Counted from the stretch's first letter, positions 26,668 to 36,440 are shown. The stretch: DNA of 64,000 bases from Saxidomus purpurata (GCA_022818135.1 JAFMSR010000018.1:17306847-17370846), one strand, 5' to 3'. Made by a program: numbers and translations. The notes: generated from the letters alone by a model not told the origin.

Positions 26668-26676
26668 ATTATTTTC

Positions 26677-27492
26677 ACTATCAACTTAAGACAGCCTAGG
26701 CATTCCATAAGAAGGTTTATAAATATAACACTGACACATAATACTTCATGTACAACTACTTCAATCAAGTTTATAGCAATGATTAGAGATATCAGATCCT
26801 CATAAAATTATACTTTTAAATAGCTGTAGGCATTTCATTTGACTACAACTAAGTTTGCAATCCGTTTTAACAAGTCGGCAAATAAATCTGTTCAATATCA
26901 GGTGATATAACATACCCGACGTTTTTTAGTCACAGTCAAAATGAAAGATATAAAATTTCAAGTTTCGTGTGCTATATTTGGCCGGATCAATTATATGGGC
27001 ATACACCCGACTGTTAAATAGACTGAGGTATGTTTTGAATGTGTTCATTTTAACGGAACGCTAATAATTGTGTTATATTGACATATCGAGCGCGCTTAAC
27101 TATATTGTGAAGTTACATGAATACATGTACTTACACGTAAAAGTTGGTTTTCCAATCGAGCTTTGACCGGTACTCAATCTAGATCATTCAGTGATGTTTT
27201 TGAGAGTTTGAGATATCATCGCTTAATCTACTCAGTCAGTTTATAAACATATGTGATCATAAGTAGTGTTAGTTGATGATCAACTCTACTTCACGGAGAT
27301 ATTCTTTCTTTTATAGGAAAAAAAGGATTTCTTAAACGAAAAAGGAAGTAGAATAGTTTTAACTTGGTACAACGCCAGGAGTCCATTCAAGGATTTTGAT
27401 CAAATATCAGAATTGTTGGCAGATTGTCCGTATCGGACTGAAAAATAAAACTGTAAGATAATTGGATGTATTGACGGATATTATCCAGGGCT
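26677..27492. other. Upstream region of the zinc-finger gene
   Basis: AT-rich sequence between FB1 and the first coding exon. A possible 3' splice site, CTTTTATAG at about 27317, could begin the exon that carries the start codon, implying an upstream non-coding exon. I see no convincing core promoter. Confidence 0.4.
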
Positions 27493-28601
27493 ATGTCAGC
27501 AGGTCAATGTATAAAGCCTAGACCCCAGTGTGAAGAATGCGGCAAGACTTTTAAGAAACCGTATAGCTTAACTGTACATAGACGTATTCACACTGGTGAA
27601 CGGCCGTATAAGTGTACACATTGTGACCGGGCATTTATGTATGTATCAAGCTTCAGTGTACACGTTGTTGCCGCACATGGAACTAGACCGAACAAGAAGC
27701 GGGACTTGGGAAGCCCGGCCCAGGCTAATAAACCACTCAAACAACCGAGACAAGTTACTAACAATTCAACAAGGGACGTCGAAAGCACACCTCGGGTCAA
27801 TCAATCACCTAGACAACCGAACTTTGGAAGCCCGACCCAGGCTAATAAACCACTCAAACAACCGAGACAAGTTACTTACAATTCAACAAGGGACGTCGGA
27901 AGCACAGCTCGGGTCAATCAGTCACATAGACAACCGAACTTTGGAAGCCCGACCCAGGCTAATAAACCACACAAACAACCGAGACAAGTTACTAACACTT
28001 CAACAAGGGACGTCGGAAGCACACCTCGGGTCAATCAGTCACATAGACAACCGAACTTTGGAAGCCCGACCCAGGCTAATAAACCACTCAAACAACCGAG
28101 ACAAGTTACTAACACTTCAACAAGGGACGTCGGAAGCACACCTCGGGTCATTCAGTCACCTAGACAACCAGACTTGAGAAGGCCGGCCCAGGCTAATAAA
28201 CCACTCAAACAACCGAGACAAGTTACTAAACATTCAACAAGGGACGTCGGAAGCACACCTCAGGTCAATCAATCACCTAGACAACCGGACTTGAGAAGGC
28301 CGGTCCAGGCTAATAAACCACTCAAACAACCGTTACAAGTTACTAAAAATTCAATAAGGGACGTCGGAAGCCCACCTCAGGTCAATCAATCACCTAGACA
28401 ACCGGACTTGAGAAGCCCGGCCCAGGCTAATAAACCACTCGACCAACCGTTACAAGTTGCTAACAGTTCAACAATTGACTTCGGAAGCACAGCTCGGGTC
28501 AACCAGTCACCCAAACAACCGAAGACATCCAACAGCAGTTTACTTATGGTACCACCGAAGCAAAAACTTGATTTAAGATACTCATGCAAAATTTGCAAAA
28601 G
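27493..28601 (+). CDS. Zinc-finger gene, coding exon 1
   Basis: Encodes residues 1-369 plus two bases of codon 370. C2H2 finger 1 is C13, C16, H29, H33; finger 2 is C41, C44, H57, H62 (His spacing of four). They are joined by TGERPYK, the standard linker that packs adjacent fingers on DNA. The seven-fold 39-aa repeat follows, then LRYSCKICK, the N-terminal half of a third finger. The donor reads AAAAG/GTAAGA. Confidence 0.88.
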
Positions 28602-31600
28602 GTAAGATGTTTCTTGTATTCGTTTCGTGTACATGCATGTACAGTGTAAATATAAATTAACTATCGGAATTTGGCGTCGGCATCAGTCACATATAATTAC
28701 AACAACAGTGTTCACACTCCTACATTCGGAACCACTTGTGTGGAGATAAATGTTGATTACGACATACTTTCGTGACGTGTTTAGGTTTTGTTTTTGTTAC
28801 CGTGTGCCCCCCCCCCCTCCCCTCCCTTCCCTACAGAAGATGTTCGTAATTTAAGGGTTCGGGGGAAAGTGTAAGACACAGACACTGTCCTGGTTCAAGA
28901 GACATTTCTGGTTCTTTTACATTTCCGGTGTGAAGCAGCGTTACACGTGACGTCGGTTTCAGGTCTCACCAGGAAGACCATTTATTTTGTTATGTTAGTG
29001 GTAATTGTACTTTTGACCACTTGATCGCTAGTCCAGTGTGTTACGCTAGGTCACGGATCCGTTGCTGACAGTTTGACATATAAGTGTTATTAAAGTGACA
29101 TTATGCTCATCTTACTGCACATAGTATATTTTTGGTGACAGTTTTATAAAAGCAATTTTCGGTTGCTGTGCATTTAAATGTGTTAAACTAATGATAATGC
29201 CGCATTAGTATTTGAAGTTGGTGCTTTAGAAATAAAAAAATTGGACAAATAAAATAATAGTTCCTTCCTTCGCAGTGATCTCCCTTGTGTTGTTGTAGTT
29301 GTTGGTAGAGATTTCGGCAGTGGAAGGGAAGCAACTCCTGCATGCAGTTTTTTTAATTCACTCTCCAAGTCAAAATAGGAAAAGTAATATTTGGAAAGTT
29401 ATTATTTTATACTGGTAACTGGAAGAGTTTGGTGTATTGGGTTAAAAGCTATTATTTCCTCTACCCTTTTTACACACACCTATTTCAGCTGGATCTTTTC
29501 TTGAAAAATATGAGCATAATACCACAAGAGATAAATATGATATTCTATTGACGAATCAATATCAGAGTCGTCGACTTGAAATCATTGATGTAACAAAGAA
29601 TGATGGGCATAGGTTCGAGCCCTGCTACCGACAATGTCTCTTTATGTGAGAAAGTTGGCAGTTTCTTGCGAATGATAGACGCTTAGCACTAATAATTCCC
29701 AGGAACGATAATTAGATAACGACCCGCTTGTTGAAAGTACGATTGCAACAACACCATTTGACGAGTATTTTTAAATTTCAGGAGATTTCGGTGTTCCGCC
29801 GCACTCATAAGTCATTTGAGACTTCACAATATTAAAGGTCTTATTCCCAATACGTCAAACAACACATCCGGTGCGGTTATAACAGGTAGGCGTGCCTCTA
29901 AGACAGCTAAAAGCATACAACCGGCTACCACAGAAAGCAGCCATTTTAAAACACTAAAAGTTAAAAGACACGAGGGCACGCCAAGCATCACATTTGTATC
30001 AAACATGGACACTGCAAGTCTCAAGACAAAAGAATACATCGGCGCCATATGCACACCGCTTTTGGCGGTAGTAAGCAGGGAGAGAAACGTTCACGATGTT
30101 GTTCAAGATATGCTGAACCGCAATGATTCGGTGCAACATCAGAACAAAGACAAAGAGCCGGGAAACACTAGGGGCACTGACGATAGAAACATTAAAAACA
30201 GAGATAATACGAATGACAACGGAAATGGTCCGAGAAACCATCGGCAACAAACTAACTCTCGCGCTACAAAAGCACACGAATGTTCAAATTGTGGCGGAAC
30301 ATTTTTGAGCGAGGAAGATTTAAAGAAACATATGACCATCCACATACAGAACAATGGAAAACATTCAGGCTTCCGGTGTTCAAAGTGCAAAAAGGTTTTC
30401 AACTTACAGTTAAACTTGCGACGGCACACAGCCCTAGCTCATCCGAGAAGAATGTCAGTCAAGGATTGTCACAGGGACGGAATAGTATATGAATGCAGCA
30501 TGTGCAAATGTAGAATGCATACTTTAGGAGCATTTATTGTAAGTATAAACTATAAATTTCAAGTCATTTAAATGAAAAAAGGTCTGCATACTTTTATTAA
30601 GAGACGAAAGCTGAACCGGCTTACAAGATAAAGATTAACAAAGAAACCCAAAATTATTTTGACATTGTTGGGTGCAACATACAAGTTTGCTGTTGGGATG
30701 GTACTTTTTTCTGGATTGGTTTGTCTTTTACCCTTAGCATAAAAAGCCAACTGAGTATTGTTTTGTTTTTTATATTTGCCAATAAGAATCCGACACAGAT
30801 TAGATATAGTGCCATGTTATGTGATAAGCTGGAATCTTTAAAAAAGAGAACATGTGGTTTCTTAAAACAGGACTTCATAATTTTGCATGAATAAGCACAT
30901 TTATTTTACAGACGGAATTATCTTTTTTGTCACGATGGCGATGGTGTGCATCCACCCGTCTCCCTATTAGCAAATGTACAAAACGGCCTGTACTTATAAC
31001 GTGTGTTTGGTGTATGTGAGTGCGCGCTTCCATCCGTCTTCCTATTTGCAAATGTCTCCATTTGTCCTGTGGTTTAGGCATCCGCCTTTGAAGCGGGAGG
31101 TCGAATATTCGAATCCCAACAGGGTTCATTCTGATATGACCGTTGGTGGGCCGCCAGCTAGTTAAATAATGGCAACCGTATGCCATCTACCTGCCTGGTG
31201 CCTGATATTATTATATTGTTTCTTTTTTTGCAGAGACATAAGCGGGTTCATAAACGTTTTTACCAGTGTAAAGTTTGCAAAGAATGTTTTGATTGTAAGG
31301 ACGAGCAGATGCAGCATTCAAGAGCCCACCATGGCAAAGGCCGGAAATTCTATGAATGTAATATTTGCAAGCGGAGACTGTATTCCCTTGCATCATATAC
31401 TGTAAGTTAACACATTTACTTATACACAGAATGAAATCTTCCAGTTAAAAAATTTCATGCGCACACTTTAAACGGTTACAAAAACCGTTGAAGAAACCAA
31501 TTTCCGGTTCATCAGTGTCTGAATCCAAGGGGGCTGGGCTACCGTGTAAAAGATCTTCCACCTTACCAGGATAAAGTATAAAGTATATGTAATTGGCAGT

Positions 31601-34600
31601 AAGGCTGCATACTTTTGTATTAAGTGACAAAATGAAAGCGAGGATGTAAACTAAGCAAATCCAAACATTGTTACTTCAGTAGTTTAAACTTGATCTTGAC
31701 CTAAACTTGATGTATGTGACGTTTTCTGACGTTGATGCATTACTAAGAGTTTATGCACTAAGCAAGTCTTATAAATTGTTCCAATCCAGAAGGTACCTCT
31801 CCAATCACCTCTATGGCAAGCCAACTTACTATTTAATCAAAAAACAGATATCTCTCTTATTTTATAGAGATATAACCTAAAATAGGAGAGATACATGTAT
31901 CTATTAAGTAAAGACTTTAGAGATATCTCTGTAAATTAGAAGATACATTTCTTTTAATAGAAATAGCTCTCATGTTATGAAAGATTTCTCAAAATACTAA
32001 AGATATATCTCTCATTGTAATAGAGATATCTCTATACAGAGTAATATATCTCCTAATTTTAAAGATGTGTCTAAAAAGAGGTATTTGTTAACACAGAGAG
32101 ATATCTCTTAAACTAAGAGAGATATCTCTCGAAGTTATGGGGATATCTTTCTGATCATAAGATAATTATATCTCTGTTTCGATTAAAGATATCTTTATGA
32201 TGGCCGTTAAAGTGACATTATGCGCATCTTACTGCACATAGTGTATTTTTGGTGACAGTTTTATAAAAGCAATTTTCGGTTGCTGTGCATTTAAATGTGT
32301 TAAATTAATGATAATGCCGCATTAGTATTTGAAGTTGGTGCTTTAGAAATAAAAAAATCGGACTAATAAAATAATAGTTCCTTTCTTCACAGTGATCTCC
32401 CCTGTGTTGTTGTTGGTAGGAGATTTCGGCAGTGGAAGGAAAGCAACTCCTGCATGCATTTTTTTTTAAAGACTGCCCGAGTCAAAATAGGAAAAGTAAT
32501 ATTTGGAAAGTTATTATTTCGTACTGGTAGCAGGAAGAGTTTGGTGTACTGGGTTAAAAGCTATTATTTCCTCTACTCTTTTTTACACACACATATTTCA
32601 GCTGGATTTTACTTGAAAAACAAATGAGCTTAATTCCACTTTCTTTTCATTAAAAATATATCTTATGCAAAATTTAGAGATATCTTTCATACGGAAATAT
32701 ACATTCTTGGGGCGGATTTTAATATCAAACAATGTAATAGACAGAGCCGTACTCGTTTCATTATTTTTTTCAGAAACATGTGAGGCTTCACAAAAAGTTT
32801 TACCAGTGTAAAGTTTGCAATGAATGCTTTGATAGTAAGGACGAACAAATGCTGCATTCTAGAATCAAACATGTCCGAATCCGGTCCTTTAAGTGCGAAT
32901 ACTGCGGTAGGACGTTCACCGAAGACCACAATCGAAAAAGGCACATTAAATTGATGCACAGAAATGTAAAACAGACAGGAGTGATGCCCACATATTTAAA
33001 GCAGGCGGGTCCAAGCGAACCTCGTGCCACAGACGATCAGACTAGTACTACAACTGAATCAACTTCGGGTGATTACTCGTGCCCACAGTGCAGCTCGTCT
33101 TTTTCCCAAGAGTACCTTCTCCGTAAACACGTTATGAAAATACACTGGAAAGAAGACAACGAACTGAACAAAATAAAACAGAAGGCAGCTTTGCAGTTCC
33201 GACGGCGAAACGTAGGACCAAAGTCTCTAAAACGTTATGTTTGTGACACGTGCGGAGCAATCTACGACAACCACACCACTCTCCGAATTCATATAAGTAA
33301 GAAACATTTTGACGGAGCACTTCCAGAGGAAAGCTATAATTCCGGCGTCGCTAAAGAGGAAAAACTGAAACCACCTGATGTAAGCGTCACCAACAATGCG
33401 GATTTTAAACATGGGTATAATAAGGTGAACAATAAACATGAACTGAATGAGGCAGTGTTAAGGGATTATTACGTTCCTTACGATTCTGTGAGATTAACCC
33501 GCACGGATCCAGCGACTGGTAAATACCTGTACATATGTGAAGTTTGCTCAACTTCGTATACCTTCAAAGAAAACCTGATTCGCCATATAAGGAACAGAGC
33601 TTATGATCATGGACTTTATTTGCGAAAACGAATCTACCAACAACGCCAGTTTCTTCCAAAACCATCAGACTTTGGGGATGAAAACATAGATAATGACCTA
33701 GAACAAATAACAAAACAACCACCGCAGTCTGTAAAACCATCATCAAAAGTGGCGTGTGATGTATGTGGAAACAAATATACTAGGAGATATAATATGTTCT
33801 TGCACAGACAAAAACATAGTGATGAAGAATTCATCAAAGCTGGTGTTCGTGAAGATGTTTATATATCGGCAGATGGTCAATTCATAGAGATTCCTAGGTC
33901 TCTAGTACTCGATGATACAGCTGAACAGGAAGTATCCAGTAGTACAAACAGAGACTTCTTTAATACCATAGAAACTGACAATGGCGAGGCAGCTGTGTAC
34001 GTGGACAGAGCAGAAGATGATTTCGGTAATATGGATACTGAACCATTCTTCTTCGCACGACCGTATATTGCGGACAAAGACATAACAACTGACAATATAC
34101 AAAGTGAGGACATAGCTGACAATATACGGGATGCTGACATGCAAAATTGTGACGAAACTACTCATAACAAGGGCAATATACTTAACAATGAACAAAACAC
34201 TGTAAATAGAATTACAAACGTACAAACATCATCAGTAAAACAGTTCGAACTAACTGGTCAAATGAGTGCAACCATACACGTAAGCACACACAGTCAGGTA
34301 AATACAGGTGATCGGATGAACACCAATGTGACAGCTGACTGCATGAACACAAATGTAACAAGTGAAAGTATTAACACCAATGTACTAGCAAGCGTCATAC
34401 CAATACTAAGCACGAATACACCAGCACAAACAGAGCGACCAAAACAGACGAATTCTGATGTATTAATGAACATTCCGGCATCGACAGCCGGGTCAATAAG
34501 TACAGCGGAAAGCTCTGTCCAGTCCGTCCCCGTATCCGGACATGACATCGTTTGTTCATCATGCAGAATTCATTTCCTGGAAGGGCAACACAGAATGCGA

Positions 34601-34852
34601 TGTAGACTTTGTAACCAGCTTTTCTGTAGACATTGTTCCGGTTTACCAGTGGATATATACAATGTTTTATTCAAAATTGAAGACGAGTCTACCAGCGGAA
34701 TTGTGTGGACATGTCATGTATGCAAACACTTGGTACCAAAGTTCACATTACTTCTACAGCAGCTTGGCGACTTTGAGCACGTCATCAACAACCGATTGAC
34801 TGACATGGAACAAAGATTGTTGAAAATAGCATCTAATGCAGTGAATAATTGA
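27493..34852 (+). CDS. Multi-C2H2 zinc-finger protein with C-terminal PHD-like finger (4 coding exons)
   Basis: Join 27493-28601, 29782-30538, 31234-31401 and 32774-34852: 4113 nt, 1370 aa plus TGA. All junctions are GT-AG and in phase (2, 0, 0). An in-frame TGA at 27472 lies just upstream, so ATG 27493 is the first possible start. Fingers in order: two N-terminal C2H2 joined by a canonical TGERPYK linker (C13-H62); a disordered region of seven 39-aa repeats (73-345); one finger split by intron 1 (C365, C368, H381, H385); two near the end of exon 2; then eight full fingers and one with an irregular His spacing. A Ser/Thr/Asn-rich acidic tract precedes the PHD-like finger (1272-1328) and a short helical tail. 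Multi-C2H2 proteins usually bind DNA in the nucleus; the target here is unknown. No orthologue is recognised. Introns hold MITE and SINE insertions. Confidence 0.87.
27709..28527 (+). repeat. Seven in-frame 117-bp repeats inside exon 1
   Basis: Each 117-bp unit encodes 39 aa of the form QANKPLKQPRQVT...STRDVGSTPRVNQSPRQP. The copies differ by a few codons, and the last three drift more (RRP or RSP starts, IDFG in the last). The sequence is basic, Pro/Gln/Asn-rich and low complexity, so probably a disordered spacer between fingers 2 and 3. Because the period is in frame, a second frame also stays open here and is a shadow. Confidence 0.95.
29090..29530 (+). mobile_element. TTAA-type MITE copy in intron 1
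   Basis: Starts TTAAAGTGACATTATGCTCA and shares about 430 bp with 32207-32654 and with the ends of the split copy at 37287-40644. The right end (GAGCATAATACCAC) is a degenerate inverted copy of AGTGACATTATGC. It is non-coding. A TTAA flank suggests piggyBac-like or other TTAA-targeting ancestry, by inference only. Confidence 0.72.
29590..29770 (+). mobile_element. SINE-like repeat, family B, in intron 1
   Basis: A box-B-like AGGTTCGAGCCC is followed by CTACCGACAATGTCTCTTTA, GTGAGAAAGTTGGCAG and CCCAGGAACGATAATTAG. The same motif order occurs at 36225-36440 and, more diverged, at 61755-61960. It ends within about 15 bp of the exon 2 acceptor, so its tail lies in the branch-point/polypyrimidine region. 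Confidence 0.7.
29782..30538 (+). CDS. Zinc-finger gene, coding exon 2
   Basis: The acceptor AAATTTCAG/G restores codon 370 and completes the split finger: CKICKR joined to RFRCSAALISHLRLH gives C-X2-C-X12-H-X3-H. A poorly conserved linker of about 135 residues follows, ending in an Asn/Asp/Arg-rich stretch. Then come fingers CSNC...HMTIH and CSKC...HTALAH. The exon ends within a further finger, at CSMCKCRMHTLGAFI, phase 0, donor ATT/GTAAGT. Confidence 0.88.
30539..31059. other. Intron 2, 5' part
   Basis: AT-rich intronic sequence. A short duplication, with CCCTATTAGCAAATGT at about 30962 and CCTATTTGCAAATGT at about 31042, precedes the SINE. Nothing else is recognisable. Confidence 0.5.
31060..31195 (+). 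mobile_element. SINE-like repeat, family C, in intron 2
   Basis: GGCATCCGCCTTTGAAGCGG is followed by a box-B-like ATTCGAATCCC and CAGCTAGTTAAATAATGG, colinear with 3180-3350. It ends about 40 bp before the exon 3 acceptor. Confidence 0.65.
31234..31401 (+). CDS. Zinc-finger gene, coding exon 3 (duplicated exon)
   Basis: Exactly 56 codons, phase 0 at both ends. It supplies RHKRVH, which closes the finger begun in exon 2. A full finger follows (CKVCKECFDCKDEQMQH with C2H2 spacing X4), then CNICKRRLYSLASYT, the first half of another finger. Its first 33 residues align with the start of exon 4 (KFYQCKVCNECFDSKDEQML), so the two exons arose by duplication. Removing it would keep the frame and still join a complete finger, so skipping is possible. 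Acceptor TTTTTTTGCAG, donor ACT/GTAAGT. Confidence 0.85.
31838..32205. repeat. AGAGATATCTCT palindrome-rich tract in intron 3
   Basis: About 360 bp in which AGATATCT and GAGATATCTCT recur many times at irregular spacing, in a simple alphabet of AGATA and TCTCT. Each motif is its own reverse complement, so the tract can form many small hairpins on either strand. It abuts the intron 3 MITE. It is probably a degenerate simple repeat. Confidence 0.75.
32207..32654 (+). mobile_element. TTAA-type MITE copy in intron 3
   Basis: TTAAAGTGACATTATGCGCA begins a copy colinear with 29090-29530, including GCCGCATTAGTATTTGAAGT and TTTCAGCTGG near the right end. The right terminus (GAGCTTAATTCCACTTT) is degenerate. 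It lies about 120 bp before the exon 4 acceptor. Confidence 0.75.
32774..34852 (+). CDS. Zinc-finger gene, coding exon 4 (terminal)
   Basis: 692 codons plus TGA. KHVRLH closes the finger begun in exon 3. Five standard C2H2 fingers follow in the first third: CKVC...HSRIKH, CEYC...HIKLMH, CPQC...HVMKIH, CDTC...HISKKH, and later CDVC...HRQKH. One irregular finger (CEVC...HIRNRAYDH) has a long His spacing and may not fold normally. Between about 34000 and 34540 the protein is acidic and Asn/Thr/Ser-rich with degenerate NTNVT-type repeats, likely disordered. It ends with the PHD-like module. Confidence 0.9.
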   Translation, partial: KHVRLHKKFYQCKVCNECFDSKDEQMLHSRIKHVRIRSFKCEYCGRTFTEDHNRKRHIKLMHRNVKQTGVMPTYLKQAGPSEPRATDDQTSTTTESTSGDYSCPQCSSSFSQEYLLRKHVMKIHWKEDNELNKIKQKAALQFRRRNVGPKSLKRYVCDTCGAIYDNHTTLRIHISKKHFDGALPEESYNSGVAKEEKLKPPDVSVTNNADFKHGYNKVNNKHELNEAVLRDYYVPYDSVRLTRTDPATGKYLYICEVCSTSYTFKENLIRHIRNRAYDHGLYLRKRIYQQRQFLPKPSDFGDENIDNDLEQITKQPPQSVKPSSKVACDVCGNKYTRRYNMFLHRQKHSDEEFIKAGVREDVYISADGQFIEIPRSLVLDDTAEQEVSSSTNRDFFNTIETDNGEAAVYVDRAEDDFGNMDTEPFFFARPYIADKDITTDNIQSEDIADNIRDADMQNCDETTHNKGNILNNEQNTVNRITNVQTSSVKQFELTGQMSATIHVSTHSQVNTGDRMNTNVTADCMNTNVTSESINTNVLASVIPILSTNTPAQTERPKQTNSDVLMNIPASTAGSISTAESSVQSVPVSGHDIVCSSCRIHFLEGQHRMRCRLCNQLFCRHCSGLPVDIYNVLFKIEDESTSGIVWTCHVCKHLVPKFTLLLQQLGDFEHVINNRLTDMEQRLLKIASNAVNN
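34553..34849 (+). CDS. C-terminal PHD-like finger and helix of the zinc-finger protein
   Basis: Residues 1272-1370. Cys pattern: CSSC, then CRLC, CRHC, and after a 25-residue insert WTCHVC. This is the spacing of a PHD or related treble-clef finger, with a Trp just before the last Cys pair as in PHD domains. The following 40 residues (LLLQQLGDFEHVINNRLTDM) look helical and possibly coiled-coil. The same PHD-plus-helix order occurs in ORF1 proteins of some CR1/L2-type retrotransposons, so capture from such an element is possible. It could equally be an ordinary chromatin-reader finger. Confidence 0.7.
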
Positions 34853-35668
34853 ACAATTCAAATTTACCGATAAGCTGCATGCTACATTTTCTTCATAAAC
34901 TTTATGGTAATGTTGTGTTAATCATCTTACAAAAAAAGGTTTTTTGAATTTGTAGTATCATACATCTAGTGGTTAATACAGTTGAGGTTTTAACAGCGGG
35001 TACGTCAGCTTTTATCGTTTAAGACAGATAACATGAAGTACTAGTAATGGAGCAGAAAGATGATAATAAATTTGACTGCCAGTGACAAATGAAAATATAG
35101 ACTGTAACCGATAAAGAAAGAAACAATACAACGGACGCTAGATATTAAATGTTAAGCCTCAAGTATAAAATTTATTCTAGATAACTACACAAAGTGGCGG
35201 AGAGATCATATGCACATCTACTCCACCGTCGATATGTCAATATCTGCTTTTTAGCAAAAGACAAAGTTTCTATACAAAGTGCACAATTTTTATAGTTTTT
35301 ATCATATGGAAGAAGTCGAGGAGACAACTATGAAAACGGAGGTCGTAGAAGTCGAGGAAGCAACCGTAGAAGCGGATGTCAATATAGTTATGTACATAGG
35401 TTGTAACCAGTCAGAATTACTTGACAGCCTGGTTTTGGAATGTTAGAGAGGATAGAATAAAACCCCAAATGCAGACATTTTAACTTTAACGTTTTTCCTG
35501 TACTGTCTATAATAAGAATTATGGCACTGTAGCACTAGCATAAAATTGTACATAAAAATGCTAACAGCGTTCTAGAGTGTTGGATTTCTAATAAAAAGGT
35601 AATTGCTGGATAGTGATGAAATTTTGGTTTTAGACAATAGTCATTACGGTATTATATGGTTCAATTAA
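34853..35668. other. 3' flank of the zinc-finger gene
   Basis: AT-rich, probably including the 3' UTR. Candidate AATAAA hexamers lie at about 35066 and 35456; I cannot choose between them. A repeated GTCGAGGA/GAAGTCGAGG motif lies at 35315-35370. No other gene seen. Confidence 0.45.
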
Positions 35669-35855
35669 CAACGCAAGTCTGTAGATTATACTTTAGTGCC
35701 ATGTGATTGTTACCTTCTACCTGAGAAAGTTTGGTACATGTATACAACAGCAAGTAAATGGTCATAAATAGAATCAACTTTGAAATGGCGCGAGGAGTGT
35801 TCAAGTGGCATGAACAATCACATGGCAATAAAGTATAATCTACAAACTTACGTTG
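35669..35855. mobile_element. Short MITE-like inverted repeat (187 bp)
   Basis: Arms of about 44 bp at 35669-35712 and 35812-35855 are inverted copies with only a few mismatches. They share GTAGATTATACTTTA and TGCCATGTGATTGTT in the left-arm sense. The interior is about 100 bp with no frame. It fits a small non-autonomous foldback MITE; no target duplication was identified. Confidence 0.7.
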
Positions 35856-36224
35856 TAAATTACATATATATTAGAAACATGCTTTACTTATCGTAAAAAA
35901 TAGACATAATGTTCAACATACTAAAGTTATGCGACAACATTTACATTTATAGTACTTTAGCAGATTATTGTAAAAGTAAATTAGTAAAATTACAGATCAA
36001 CAATACAAATATATATAAATAACAAATGTAACAATACATGAATTTAACAAGTCTATAATTGATCGCGAAACAAGCTTTTCCGACATTTTATTTTTATATT
36101 CCATACAAATAAACTGTAGAAGTAGAGTTCAAACTTTTGAGTAAATGAGGTAGATGAAACAGCACGGACTATCTTTTTATTGTTTATGAAGATTTCTAAT
36201 CATATTCGGCTAAGGCATGCACTT

Positions 36225-36440
36225 GTGAAATTACTGTAACCTCTCAATCATAGATCGAGGGTCATGGGTTTCATACCTGCTATCGACCATGTCTCTTAAT
36301 GTGAGAAAGTTGGCAGGATAAGAGTCTAGTACTGGTTCTTCCCAGAAACGATTGTTAGGTAAACCGTCCGCCAGTTAAAATGACCAAAAATACGGTTGGA
36401 ACGGGCGTTAAACTCCTGCCACAACAACACTATTATCGCG
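36225..36440 (+). mobile_element. SINE-like repeat, family B
   Basis: TGCTATCGACCATGTCTCTT, GTGAGAAAGTTGGCAG, CTAGTACTGGTTCTTCCCAG and GGTAAACCGTCCGCC follow one another, colinear with 29590-29770. The box-B region (GGGTTTCATACC) is mutated, so the copy is probably inactive. This may belong to the RUDI/Meta-type SINEs reported from bivalves, but I cannot confirm the family. Confidence 0.65.

Noticed and set aside
27596..28177. 193-codon plus-strand frame overlapping zinc-finger exon 1
   Set aside because: It is a shadow frame kept open by the 117-bp in-frame repeat; the other frame has the zinc fingers and correct splice junctions.
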